A stretch of 19,669 bases of DNA. Source: Firmicutes bacterium UBA5449. Lineage in GTDB: Bacteria > Bacillota > SHA-98 > UBA4971. The stretch spans positions 1 to 19,669 of the forward strand of contig DIQZ01000020.1 in assembly GCA_002424305.1 (NCBI GenBank), in the 5' to 3' direction. How positions within the stretch are numbered: the first letter of the stretch is position 1; the number at the start of each line of letters is the position of its first letter. Positions 1 through 7,351 of the stretch are shown here, piece by piece. The position numbers and the translations under genes are program-made. A model generated the notes under the pieces. The model was given only the letters and a program-made list of their open reading frames with translations, did not search any database and was not told the origin of the DNA.

Positions 1-51
1 GGCGCCCATAAGCTCAATCTCCGTAAGAAGGAAGAATTCATGGCATTCTAA
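1..51 (+). CDS. C-terminal tail of a gene cut by the left edge
   Basis: Frame 1 is open from the first base to a TAA at 49-51 and would encode the last 16 residues of a protein, ending in a Lys/Glu-rich stretch and MAF. No family can be recognised from so little. It may equally be a chance open frame. If real, it is transcribed convergently with the tyrosine phenol-lyase gene, and the hairpins at 99-177 separate the two. Confidence 0.3.
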   Translation, partial: GAHKLNLRKKEEFMAF

Positions 52-98
52 CGCTTGAACCTGGAAATGTGACCGAACATGTAAGTACAATCAATGCC

Positions 99-153
99 AA
101 AAATAGGTTCGGTTCTCAACTGCACACTCGAGTTTGGCAGCCGAGAACCGAAC
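99..153 (-). terminator. Rho-independent terminator of the tyrosine phenol-lyase gene
   Basis: Two perfect 11-base arms, GTTCGGTTCTC (107-117) and GAGAACCGAAC (143-153), enclose an inner CTGC/GCAG pairing. Read on the minus strand, the stem is followed after CTA by five Ts (103 to 99). The position is about 80 bases beyond the stop of the minus-strand lyase gene, which fits an intrinsic terminator. Confidence 0.6.
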
Positions 154-156
154 TCT

Positions 157-177
157 GTCCCGGATCTATCCCGGGAC
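157..177. repeat. Perfect 7-bp hairpin between gene ends
   Basis: GTCCCGG (157-163) and CCGGGAC (171-177) pair perfectly around a 7-base loop. There is no T-run on either side. It lies between the lyase stop and the terminator at 99-153, so it probably adds to the transcript 3' structure. Confidence 0.45.
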
Positions 178-196
178 TAGTATCCTGGAATTACCC

Positions 197-230
197 TAAG
201 AGTCTTATCAGTCTAAGAGTCTCATCAAAG
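197..230. repeat. Two tandem 17-base copies
   Basis: TAAGAGTCTTATCAGTC (197-213) is followed directly by TAAGAGTCTCATCAAAG (214-230). The first 14 positions differ at one base. The repeat abuts the stop codon of the lyase gene at 231. No function is evident; a slippage or duplication product is the simplest reading. Confidence 0.5.
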
Positions 231-1607
231 TCAGATAGGCTCAAACCGTCCGGTAAAGAACCGTAATACGGTCGGCTCATAAACCCATTTGAGGCCCTGG
301 ATCTCACTGCGCTTCGTATAAAGACTCTCCACTGAATCTGCTACGTAATCTAAGTGCGCATTTGTGTACACCCTACGTGGGATAGTGAGGCGAACCAGTT
401 CGAGTTTCGGATGATAATCCTTACCATCCTTATCCCTGCCTGCAGATACAATGCCCCGTTCCATAGTTCTCACACCGGAATGCTCATATATCGCTGCCGC
501 CAAAGCCTGAGCAGGCAGTTCATCCTGAGACAGATGCGCAAGAAACGCTCTTGCATCCACAAATACTGCATGACCGCCTACAGGCTTCACAATTGGGATA
601 CCTGCCGCGCTCATTTTGCTCCCAAGATAGATAACTTGCTCTACGCGGTGTCTTATGTAATCGTAATTCATGGCCTCTCGAAGTCCTCTGGCGAAGGCTT
701 CCATATCTCGACCGGTCATACCGCCGTAGCTGGGCATTCCTTCGTATACCACAACCAAACCGGTGCCCTTTCGGTAAAGCCCCTCCTCGTTTACGGCAAG
801 GAAACCACCCATGTTAACAATGCCGTCCTTTTTCCCGCTCATGGTGCAACCGTCTGAATAAGAGAACATCTCTTTCACGATTTCCGCAATGGTCTTGTCC
901 TTGTAACCCGGTTCCCGCTTCTTTATGAAATAGGCGTTCTCAACACAACGCGTTGCGTCAAACATGACTCGAATCCCATATTTCTTGGACATCTCATATA
1001 CAGCCTTCAAGTTACCCATGCTTGTAGGCTGCCCGCCTGCCATGTTCACAGTCACCGCAACACATATATAAGGTATCTTTTCCGGGCCTACTTTCTTGAT
1101 AAGTGCTTCGTATTTCTCAAGGTCTACGTCACCCTTAAAGAGAATGTCATCCCGGTCGGGGTCGTGCGCCTCATCTCTGATCACGTCCACAAAAGTTCCG
1201 CCTTGTAGCTCCATGTGTGCTCTGGTAGTGGTGAAATACATATTCCCCGGAATGTACATCCCCGGCTTAACCAGTATTTGCGATAACAGATTCTCAGCCC
1301 CTCTACCCTGGTGGGTGGGGACTACATACTTGAATCCGAACAATTCCCTTACTGTCTCTTCAAGATGAATCCAGTTTTCGCTCCCTGCATAGGCTTCATC
1401 ACCCATCATCAACCCGGCCCATTGATGGTCGCTCATAGCATTGGTTCCGCTGTCAGTGAGAAGATCAATAAATACATCCCTGGATTTCAGTAGAAACGTG
1501 TTGTAACCGGCTTCCCTGATTTTCTTAGCCCTTTCCTCTTTAGGCAAGAGGGTTATGGGCTCAACCATTTTGATCTTGTAGGGTTCAGGTATATACTTTG
1601 ACTCCAC
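231..1607 (-). CDS. tpl: Tyrosine phenol-lyase (beta-tyrosinase)
   Basis: This PLP enzyme splits L-tyrosine into phenol, pyruvate and ammonia (EC 4.1.99.2) in the cytoplasm. The 458-residue length and near-continuous similarity match Citrobacter freundii TPL. Visible hallmarks are LTDSGTNAMSD, MMGDEAYAGSEN with the Tyr at about 73, HQGRGAEN, and the TMSGKKD segment with the PLP lysine near residue 260. Substrate-side residues favour TPL over tryptophanase: NMYFTTTR keeps the Phe-Thr pair (Thr124 in C. freundii numbering), and GVRTMERG keeps the Arg (Arg381) that with Thr124 binds the phenol hydroxyl. The start is GTG, preceded by AAGGAGGG at 1616-1623 with an 8-base spacer. No aromatic amino-acid transporter lies next to it. 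The serine hydrolase lies 118 bases upstream on the same strand; co-transcription is possible but unproven. Confidence 0.95.
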   Translation of the reverse strand: MESKYIPEPYKIKMVEPITLLPKEERAKKIREAGYNTFLLKSRDVFIDLLTDSGTNAMSDHQWAGLMMGDEAYAGSENWIHLEETVRELFGFKYVVPTHQGRGAENLLSQILVKPGMYIPGNMYFTTTRAHMELQGGTFVDVIRDEAHDPDRDDILFKGDVDLEKYEALIKKVGPEKIPYICVAVTVNMAGGQPTSMGNLKAVYEMSKKYGIRVMFDATRCVENAYFIKKREPGYKDKTIAEIVKEMFSYSDGCTMSGKKDGIVNMGGFLAVNEEGLYRKGTGLVVVYEGMPSYGGMTGRDMEAFARGLREAMNYDYIRHRVEQVIYLGSKMSAAGIPIVKPVGGHAVFVDARAFLAHLSQDELPAQALAAAIYEHSGVRTMERGIVSAGRDKDGKDYHPKLELVRLTIPRRVYTNAHLDYVADSVESLYTKRSEIQGLKWVYEPTVLRFFTGRFEPI

Positions 1608-1725
1608 TTACGCGTCCCTCCTTAATGAACTCACTTGATGAACTTTAGAGATAGGTCCCTACTAATGTAAGTTTTCGCCATGATGCTACCTGATTACCTT
1701 CTTTTTACGCAAATCTGAAAAGATC

Positions 1726-3012
1726 TTAGAGCTCTGCATAAACTGCATTGATAAAAAGCCGTCTGACTCTTAAGATGTGTGTGTTCAGCCGAGTGAATTG
1801 TAGTCTATTGGTAAGTAGTACAGCAACTAGTTCGTGCTTAGGGTCTATCCAAATGACTGTTCCGGTAAAACCTGTATGTCCGAAGCAACCTAAAGGTGCC
1901 AGATCCCCCAGAGGACCACCCGGGGTCACAAGCTGCCAACCAAGGCCTCGGTGCTCATCCCCGGGGAGGCTTGCTGTCAAGTCCTGTGTCGCAAGCCGAA
2001 CCGCTGCACTGCTCAGGATTGGCTGTCCGTTGTAAACTCCTTCATTTAAGTACATCTGTCCGAACTTCGCAAGATCACGCGCTGTAGAAAACAGGCCGGC
2101 ATTTCCTGCTACCCCGCCGAGCCACGCAGCATTCTCATCGTGGACTACCCCACATGGGATATCGCCTGCAATATGCCGCGCGCTCCATTCACGTTGCAGT
2201 TTTTTCCTCCAACGATGCTCCTGGCTATGCCTCAAATCATGCTTATCACTATGCCGATCATCCGGTATTGAGTCAGGCATCTGCCACGCCTGGAATGCTT
2301 CCATTATCTCCTTACCACGCAGCGTAGCAGATCTGGGTTCAGTCGGGACAATCCTTCCTTTGCTCCTATCAGGTAAAGGCTTGTCAAGGGGTAGAAACAT
2401 CGTATCCTTCATTTCCAGGGGATCGAATATTCGCTCTCGGGTGAATTCATCCAGTGTCATGCCTCTGATTTTTTCTATTACCCATCCTAAGAGGATAAAG
2501 CCCGGGCAGGAATACTGAACCTTTGTTCCAGGTGGCCAACTTGGCTCCACACCTCTTATGAAAGAAGGGATATCATCACGCATCGCGCCTGTCTTAAAAA
2601 GCGGTACCCAACCTGTAAGACCCAGTGTCTGGGTGAGAAGATGCCAGATACGCACCTGTCCGAGCGGGTGCTCTGCCAGGGAAGGCGCAAAATAATCAAG
2701 CGGATCATCAAGTCCGAGCTCCCCTTGATCAATGAGGATAAGTGCTGATGTGGTAGTTGCAACTGCCTTTGTCAGTGATGCCAAATCGAATATGCAGTCC
2801 ACTGACATAGGGATAGGATCCGGACTGAGTGTCATAGACCCGAAGGCTTCATGCATGAGTATCTTCCCTTGCCTGGCAACAAGAATCACAGCGCCGGGAT
2901 ATGCATGCTTTTTCGGATCAGTTCCACACCATTTTCGGATGACCTTACATGCAGTTGGGAAAGGGCACTGCCCGGCATGCGACTTGTGTTCTTCAGACAT
3001 TCCCATAGTCAA
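1726..3012 (-). CDS. Serine hydrolase, beta-lactamase class C/penicillin-binding-protein-like family
   Basis: A serine hydrolase of the SxxK fold, which includes esterases, D-amino-acid peptidases and class C beta-lactamases. The nucleophile motif is SLTK (Ser79, Lys82 when counted from the TTG start), in the context FDLASLTK. The second motif is YSC (about 167-169) where YxN or YSD is usual. The third is HTG (about 379-381) in GHTGFTG. The conserved block HDENA...GGVAGNAGLFSTA is present. A 50-residue segment rich in His, Arg and Asp (about 235-285) precedes that block and looks like an insertion. There is no clear signal peptide, so a cytoplasmic role is likely and the substrate is unknown. 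Start choice: AGGAGG lies 6 bases before TTG 3012 and 12 before ATG 3006. The farther ATG at 3030 has no ribosome site and its codons overlap the Shine-Dalgarno. Confidence 0.85.
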   Translation of the reverse strand: MTMGMSEEHKSHAGQCPFPTACKVIRKWCGTDPKKHAYPGAVILVARQGKILMHEAFGSMTLSPDPIPMSVDCIFDLASLTKAVATTTSALILIDQGELGLDDPLDYFAPSLAEHPLGQVRIWHLLTQTLGLTGWVPLFKTGAMRDDIPSFIRGVEPSWPPGTKVQYSCPGFILLGWVIEKIRGMTLDEFTRERIFDPLEMKDTMFLPLDKPLPDRSKGRIVPTEPRSATLRGKEIMEAFQAWQMPDSIPDDRHSDKHDLRHSQEHRWRKKLQREWSARHIAGDIPCGVVHDENAAWLGGVAGNAGLFSTARDLAKFGQMYLNEGVYNGQPILSSAAVRLATQDLTASLPGDEHRGLGWQLVTPGGPLGDLAPLGCFGHTGFTGTVIWIDPKHELVAVLLTNRLQFTRLNTHILRVRRLFINAVYAEL

Positions 3013-3042
3013 AAAAAGCCTCCTATACATTAATTACAATTC

Positions 3043-3071
3043 TTGCCCGTGCCAAGCTTTCCTGCTATAGT
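3043..3071 (+). promoter_or_regulatory. Sigma-A type promoter for alanine dehydrogenase
   Basis: TTGCCC (3043-3048), a 17-base spacer and TATAGT (3066-3071) match the -35/-10 consensus at 4/6 and 5/6 positions. Transcription would start near 3078, leaving a leader of about 55 bases to the TTG start at 3135. It sits in the divergent gap with the serine hydrolase gene. Confidence 0.55.
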
Positions 3072-3134
3072 ATGAACAAAAGCCCACATAGATGTCGAAG
3101 TATCCAATCCTAAGCACCCATGGAGGCGGTAGTG

Positions 3135-4259
3135 TTGATAGTAGGTATCCCAACAGAAATTAAAGATAATGAGTACAGAGTAGCAATAGTACCCGCTGGG
3201 GTGACAGCTCTAACTGATAGAGGCCACAAAGTCCTCGTAGAACAAGGCGCAGGCATAGGCAGCGGAGTCTCTGATGAAGACTATGCCTCCGCAGGTGCAG
3301 AAATTGTGTCCAATCCTCACGATATATGGGCAGAAGCGGAGCTCATCATAAAGATAAAAGAACCTCTGCCATGTGAGTATGATCTAATGAGGCATGGCCA
3401 AACTGTGTTTACCTACCTCCACCTGGCATCTGACAGAATCTTGACTGAAGCAGTGCTAAAAGCAGGCATTATCGCAATCGGGTACGAAACCGTCCAGCTT
3501 CCTGACGGGAGTCTGCCATGTCTTTCTCCTGCAAGTGAAGTGGCAGGCGCCATGTCTGCGCATATCGGCGCTTACTATCTGTCCAGTGTGCACGGCGGAC
3601 GCGGTGTCCTGATGGGCGCAATACCAGGTGTTGAACCTGCTCATGTCGTAGTCCTCGGTGGAGGAACTGTCGGGACGGACGCTGCGATGAAGGCTGCAGG
3701 CCTTGGCGCGCAAGTGACGGTGTTTGAAGTCTCCGCAAGCCGCATGAGATATCTATCACATGTCCTTCCGAAAAACTGCACTGTGCTATATTCGAACAGG
3801 CTCTATATCGAGGAAGCCCTCGCTGATGCGGATCTCGTGATTGGGGCTGTCCTAATACCGGGTGCGAAAACGCCTAAACTGGTTACCAGGGATATGCTGA
3901 GACTGATGAAAAAAGGCGCAGTTATTGTAGATGTAGCGGTTGACCAGGGAGGCTGCATTGAGACAATCCATCCGACAACCCATTCGGATCCCATCTACTT
4001 TGTAGACGGAATCCTGCATTACGGGGTATCGAATATGCCCAGCGCATTCCCGAGGACTTCAACTTTCGCCTTGACTAATGCAACTCTCCCATACGCCGTC
4101 AAGATTGCGGATCTAGGTGTGGAGCAGGCAATGCGCAGGGATCAGAGTCTAAAATCCGGCCTCAACGCTTACCTGGGGAAGGTCACCCACAAAGGCGTGG
4201 CTGACGCTTTCGGTCTGGAGTATTATGATCCGGATAAGGCACTTGTGGGGGTGGCATGA
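3135..4259 (+). CDS. ald: Alanine dehydrogenase, NAD-dependent
   Basis: Reversible oxidative deamination of L-alanine to pyruvate and ammonia (EC 1.4.1.1), cytoplasmic, usually hexameric. Starting at TTG 3135 gives the family N-terminus MIVGIPTEIKDNEYRV. It also places Arg15, Lys75, His96 and Asp270 at exactly the positions of the Mycobacterium tuberculosis substrate-binding and catalytic residues. GGAGG at 3122-3126 lies 8 bases upstream of this TTG, and the ATG at 3120 overlaps that site. A Rossmann GGGTVG motif sits near 175-180. Glu198 closes the second strand, an acidic residue consistent with NAD(H) over NADP(H). The 374 residues are the normal length. The stop overlaps the ATG of a downstream small ORF (ATGA). 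With the nearby tyrosine phenol-lyase it could convert released pyruvate and ammonia into alanine while reoxidising NADH; that link is inferred. Confidence 0.95.
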   Translation: MIVGIPTEIKDNEYRVAIVPAGVTALTDRGHKVLVEQGAGIGSGVSDEDYASAGAEIVSNPHDIWAEAELIIKIKEPLPCEYDLMRHGQTVFTYLHLASDRILTEAVLKAGIIAIGYETVQLPDGSLPCLSPASEVAGAMSAHIGAYYLSSVHGGRGVLMGAIPGVEPAHVVVLGGGTVGTDAAMKAAGLGAQVTVFEVSASRMRYLSHVLPKNCTVLYSNRLYIEEALADADLVIGAVLIPGAKTPKLVTRDMLRLMKKGAVIVDVAVDQGGCIETIHPTTHSDPIYFVDGILHYGVSNMPSAFPRTSTFALTNATLPYAVKIADLGVEQAMRRDQSLKSGLNAYLGKVTHKGVADAFGLEYYDPDKALVGVA

Positions 4260-4459
4260 CGGAACCGGTACCTACCGTCGATGTTACCTCGTGGGTGAAG
4301 GCATACCGATGGAACCGCTGATTTGTAATCAGCAAGTCCCGGGAGACGACAATAGTCAAACCAGGCGCATGTTTCAACAAGAAAACGACAGTTTTCTTCG
4401 AACAATTAGATGTTCTAGAACAGGTACCCTTTTTCTACATAACAGCTTACCCACCATAG
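4256..4459 (+). pseudogene. Small ORF coupled to ald, interrupted by an in-frame TGA
   Basis: The ATG overlaps the ald stop (ATGA at 4256-4259) and is preceded by GGGGGTGG. The frame reads 21 codons to TGA at 4319-4321, then continues for 45 more codons to TAG at 4457-4459. The second half has protein-like composition, including KPGACFNKKTTVFFEQLD and a PFFY segment. Codons at 4397-4411 (FEQLD) match the relic at 9925-9939 with only synonymous differences, so this frame has been translated at some time. A CGA-to-TGA nonsense mutation would explain the break. Readthrough, recoding or a sequencing error cannot be excluded. I do not recognise the family. The integrase start lies 20 bases downstream. 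Confidence 0.5.
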
Positions 4460-4479
4460 AAACATGGAGGTGTCTGTCG

Positions 4480-5448
4480 ATGGGGAAAAGGGTTAATTTC
4501 TTGCCGGATTCACCTGCTTATCAATGGAATGAAGCAGTGGAAGCTTTCCTACATTACAAGAAGGCTACCCACAGAGCCCCCAAAACCATTGAAGGCTACA
4601 AGCATACCCTTGACATTTACTACAGGCGTACCGGACCGGACCTGAGCAACCCGGTCAGCCTCAAGAAGAATGTTCTTGAGTTCCTCAAGGACTATGAAAA
4701 CCCATACAGCTACAACCTACACAGGACTCATCTTAGAGCTTTTTTCAACTGGTGTATTGACGAGAAAATCATTGAAGGCAAAAACCCGGTCAAAGGCACC
4801 CCTTTCAAGAAAACCTCGCCTAGAATCAGACACTTAGATGACAAAACCCTTAGGGTACTATTAGGTGCACCAGACAAAAGAACGTACGATGGCCTCAGAG
4901 ACTATACGATGATGCCGGTTATGCTAGACTGTGGCATAAGGCCGGGAGAGCTTCTTCAGCTTCTGCCAAGGCATTTCGATGTGAAACGGGCGACGATACA
5001 CGTAGTGGATAAGATTGCGAAGACCAGGGTTGAAAGAATTTTGGATATATCAGGTCCTACTATGAATGCTATCAAGAAAGTCATATCAGCAAGGCATCCA
5101 CTATGGGGAGATAACGTGCCAATATTCTGCTCAAGAGATGGGAGGGAAATGACTTCTAGTACATGGGGCCATGAATTTAAGAAGTATGTAAAGAGGAAAA
5201 ATCTAGACGATGCAATATCGCCCTATGACCTCAGGCACACTTTTGCGATAATGTTTCTTAGAAATGGAGGAAACCTATTTGCACTAAAGACAATCATGGG
5301 GCATGAGCAACTTGAGATGACCGAGAGGTATGCCAGATTCGTTGGACAAGATGTGAAGAGCGAACACGAAAGAGCATCGCCTGTGAAACAGCTCATGAGT
5401 AAGAGGGCTTCTGGACCTCCGAAGAGGAGAGTCAAGCTGGCAGAATAG
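4480..5448 (+). CDS. Tyrosine recombinase/phage-type integrase
   Basis: A site-specific recombinase of the XerC/D-integrase superfamily, 322 residues. The first hundred or so residues form the SAM-like core-DNA-binding domain (TIEGYKHTLDIYYRRTG, a typical helix). The catalytic domain shows Arg154 in CGIRPGE, a lysine near 178-181, Arg252 in YDLRHTFA, His275 in MGH, and the nucleophile Tyr284 in TERYARF. The first residue of the HxxR box is Tyr249 instead of His. Some integrases differ here, so activity is still plausible. The start is ATG 4480, with GGAGGTG at 4466-4472 seven bases upstream; the longer frame from 4225 overlaps ald and lacks such a site. It is probably the integrase of an integrated element covering part of 4.4-11.4 kb. 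A domesticated recombinase is the alternative. Confidence 0.9.
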   Translation: MGKRVNFLPDSPAYQWNEAVEAFLHYKKATHRAPKTIEGYKHTLDIYYRRTGPDLSNPVSLKKNVLEFLKDYENPYSYNLHRTHLRAFFNWCIDEKIIEGKNPVKGTPFKKTSPRIRHLDDKTLRVLLGAPDKRTYDGLRDYTMMPVMLDCGIRPGELLQLLPRHFDVKRATIHVVDKIAKTRVERILDISGPTMNAIKKVISARHPLWGDNVPIFCSRDGREMTSSTWGHEFKKYVKRKNLDDAISPYDLRHTFAIMFLRNGGNLFALKTIMGHEQLEMTERYARFVGQDVKSEHERASPVKQLMSKRASGPPKRRVKLAE

Positions 5449-5579
5449 GTGAACAGCTCAAATCTGTAAATCTCAGTTCCCTTTGCAGTAGTATAAATAT
5501 ACCTACGTTCTTTGGAATGCCTTTTGCTGTGTGGTATGTCTTACTGTTCGGTTCTTCACTAGCTTGTGAAAAGGGAATA

Positions 5580-6101
5580 TCAATCCACATTACAATTTGT
5601 CCCGTAGAATATTCGCCCTTTGTCTAAATTAGATTTATACATACATCCCTGGGCAACCCTCTTGTCTGGATGTACACAACTTTTGTTATCGCTACATTCA
5701 ACATGTCTTGAGCAGCAACCAAAGATCTCTACTGGTCCATCAAGATAGCAGTGTTCAAAAACCATTTCTATGTTACCTAGTATTTTAGCGATAGTATGAG
5801 AATTGCAGGGAATTTTTCCCCAACTCAAATCTGATTTTCTGAATGTTGCTTCATTCTCCAGATCAAAAAGCTTAAGATACTCTGTTTTGATTTCGATTCT
5901 AATTTCTTTCCTTGTTTCTCGAATTCTCATGACGGCGCTTTGGAATAACCAGATAGTGCTATAGCCTTTGTTAATCTTATGCTCAAAGCTTCCCTCTGAA
6001 TGAACCTCACATTTCATAACCTTACTCTTTAGTCTATTTACCAACACACTTTTTTTGACATAATTCTCACAAGTGTTTGTAATTCCATCTCTACAACTCA
6101 T
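5580..6101 (-). CDS. Cys-rich protein of unknown function, partner of the exonuclease gene
   Basis: A 173-residue protein. The start is ATG 6101, behind GGAGGGAGGGG about 8 bases upstream; the longer frame to 6146 has no such site. Residues 1-125 are mixed alpha/beta with charged strands (IRETRKEIRIEIKTEYLKLF) and no membrane segment. The last 45 residues hold C129, C130, C136, C142 and C153 followed by GRIFYG, spaced like a zinc or iron-sulfur site. This C-terminal pattern (CCSR...ECSD...CVHPD...GC...GRIFYG) resembles a domain I recall from uncharacterised Firmicutes proteins, but I cannot name it. It starts 25 bases after the exonuclease-BRCT stop on the same strand, so the two are very likely co-transcribed and may act on the same DNA or RNA substrate. 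Composition is clearly AT-rich, as in the exonuclease gene. Confidence 0.75.
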   Translation of the reverse strand: MSCRDGITNTCENYVKKSVLVNRLKSKVMKCEVHSEGSFEHKINKGYSTIWLFQSAVMRIRETRKEIRIEIKTEYLKLFDLENEATFRKSDLSWGKIPCNSHTIAKILGNIEMVFEHCYLDGPVEIFGCCSRHVECSDNKSCVHPDKRVAQGCMYKSNLDKGRIFYGTNCNVD

Positions 6102-6126
6102 ATTGAGTCCCCTCCCTCCATGTCTT

Positions 6127-7134
6127 TTATGTTGCCAACAAGTCATAAAATACTTGTTCAGGTATTATCTGTAAATCATATCCCTCCAAAATTAGGTCTT
6201 CTGCTTTTTTATGCTTATTACTTTTACCGTCTTTGATTGTTGAGCAATAATCATTATTACCGAGGATTAAGAAGTCTACATCTTTAGAAACTGAGTCTTT
6301 GCACTTTCCACCTAAATTGACAACATATTGCATGGCTTCTCTACGAACCATCTTTTCCAGTACTCCGGTAAAAACACATACCTTGCCATATAGCGGATGG
6401 TCAACATCACAATCCGATGTTTCACTCACTATGGAAGTTGCTCGTAACTTACTCTTACTTTTCCTTTTCCTTTTACGAAATAATGTAGTAATATCTATAT
6501 TGTTTTCATGTACATAACTTCGGCATTTTTCATAACATCTTATTGTTGTTTTACAATCTGCTTCTGCTCTATGCCACGTCTCTGGTATTATTCCTAAGGC
6601 TTCTGCAACTGTTATTAGCTTATGATTTTCAAGATCCTTGAATAGCCTCCTTGAAAACCGAAGAAGATCAACAAAGTTGTTACTCAAAGGCTTATTCCGT
6701 ATGTTATAGAAAGTATCATAAAGAAAATTAATATCAAAATGGACATTATGACCTAATAGTATTTCATTGGTTAGAAAATCATATATCTCACTTGCTACGT
6801 CTTCAATACTAGGCTGGCCTTCCAACATTTCATTAGTAATTCCGGTACGTTCAGAAATAATTTCCTTAATAGGATTTATTGGTTTAATTAATGTTGAATA
6901 AGTCTCAACCATATTACCATCTCTAACTTTAACACCGCAGAACTCGATGATCTCATCATACGCTGGCATATAGCCTGTTGTTTCAATATCAATGCAACAG
7001 TAATCCTTGGGCATATCAAGTAAGGATGAACCTTTGTGTACCCTTTGCCTTTTTCTTAGGTAGTCTATGCTTATAGTGAATTCAATTTCAGGCAACTCAA
7101 ACTGATTTGAGATCCGTTTGGATTTTGGACTCAT
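6127..7134 (-). CDS. DEDDh 3'-5' exonuclease (DnaQ-like) with C-terminal BRCT domain
   Basis: A predicted 3'-5' exonuclease of the DnaQ/epsilon class, 335 residues. Exo I is CCIDIETTG (Asp49, Glu51), Exo II is GHNVHFDINFLY (Asp134), and Exo III is HRAEAD (His188, Asp193). Together these are all four acidic metal ligands plus the DEDDh histidine. A Lys/Arg-rich linker (about 219-231) leads to a BRCT domain (about 248-335): LYGKVCVFTGVLEKM, the GG turn in NLGGKCKDSVSKDVDFLILG, and a final Phe-Tyr helix. The start is ATG 7134, with AAGGTG 8 bases upstream. DnaQ-like plus BRCT architecture occurs in stand-alone Firmicutes exonucleases used in DNA repair or proofreading; BRCT domains bind phosphopeptides or nicked DNA. 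The gene is AT-rich relative to its surroundings, lies two kilobases from an integrase and pairs with a Cys-rich protein, which suggests horizontal acquisition. Confidence 0.9.
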   Translation of the reverse strand: MSPKSKRISNQFELPEIEFTISIDYLRKRQRVHKGSSLLDMPKDYCCIDIETTGYMPAYDEIIEFCGVKVRDGNMVETYSTLIKPINPIKEIISERTGITNEMLEGQPSIEDVASEIYDFLTNEILLGHNVHFDINFLYDTFYNIRNKPLSNNFVDLLRFSRRLFKDLENHKLITVAEALGIIPETWHRAEADCKTTIRCYEKCRSYVHENNIDITTLFRKRKRKSKSKLRATSIVSETSDCDVDHPLYGKVCVFTGVLEKMVRREAMQYVVNLGGKCKDSVSKDVDFLILGNNDYCSTIKDGKSNKHKKAEDLILEGYDLQIIPEQVFYDLLAT

Positions 7135-7351
7135 GGTCTGATCACCTTCAGTCTCATGTCTTTTCATGCAACAAAGGAATACTTCGCTCTAGTCCAAGGA
7201 TGTTCCTCCCAGAAAGGGTAATACTTGGGGGCATTAGGGGTGTAAGGAGTATTCTCTCACCTTTGTAATATGGAACACGTGAACAGCACAGAACCAGCAC
7301 CTACGGACCTCATAGCATGGTGCATTTTGTTCCTAGACCGTTCTCGCTGAA

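Noticed and set aside
354..857. 167-codon plus-strand frame inside tyrosine phenol-lyase.
   Set aside because: Antisense to a well-conserved enzyme gene; no independent support.
4314..4340. Sequence resembling a tRNA-Thr(TGT) anticodon arm: GCTGATTTGTAATCAGC followed by AAGTCCCGGG.
   Set aside because: No D arm, T arm or acceptor stem can be folded around it, and it lies within the frame of the interrupted small ORF, so the likeness is probably fortuitous; an att remnant remains possible.
4319..4360. Selenocysteine recoding at TGA 4319-4321.
   Set aside because: No convincing SECIS stem-loop with the right spacing follows the TGA, and the residue context shows no redox motif; a nonsense mutation is simpler.
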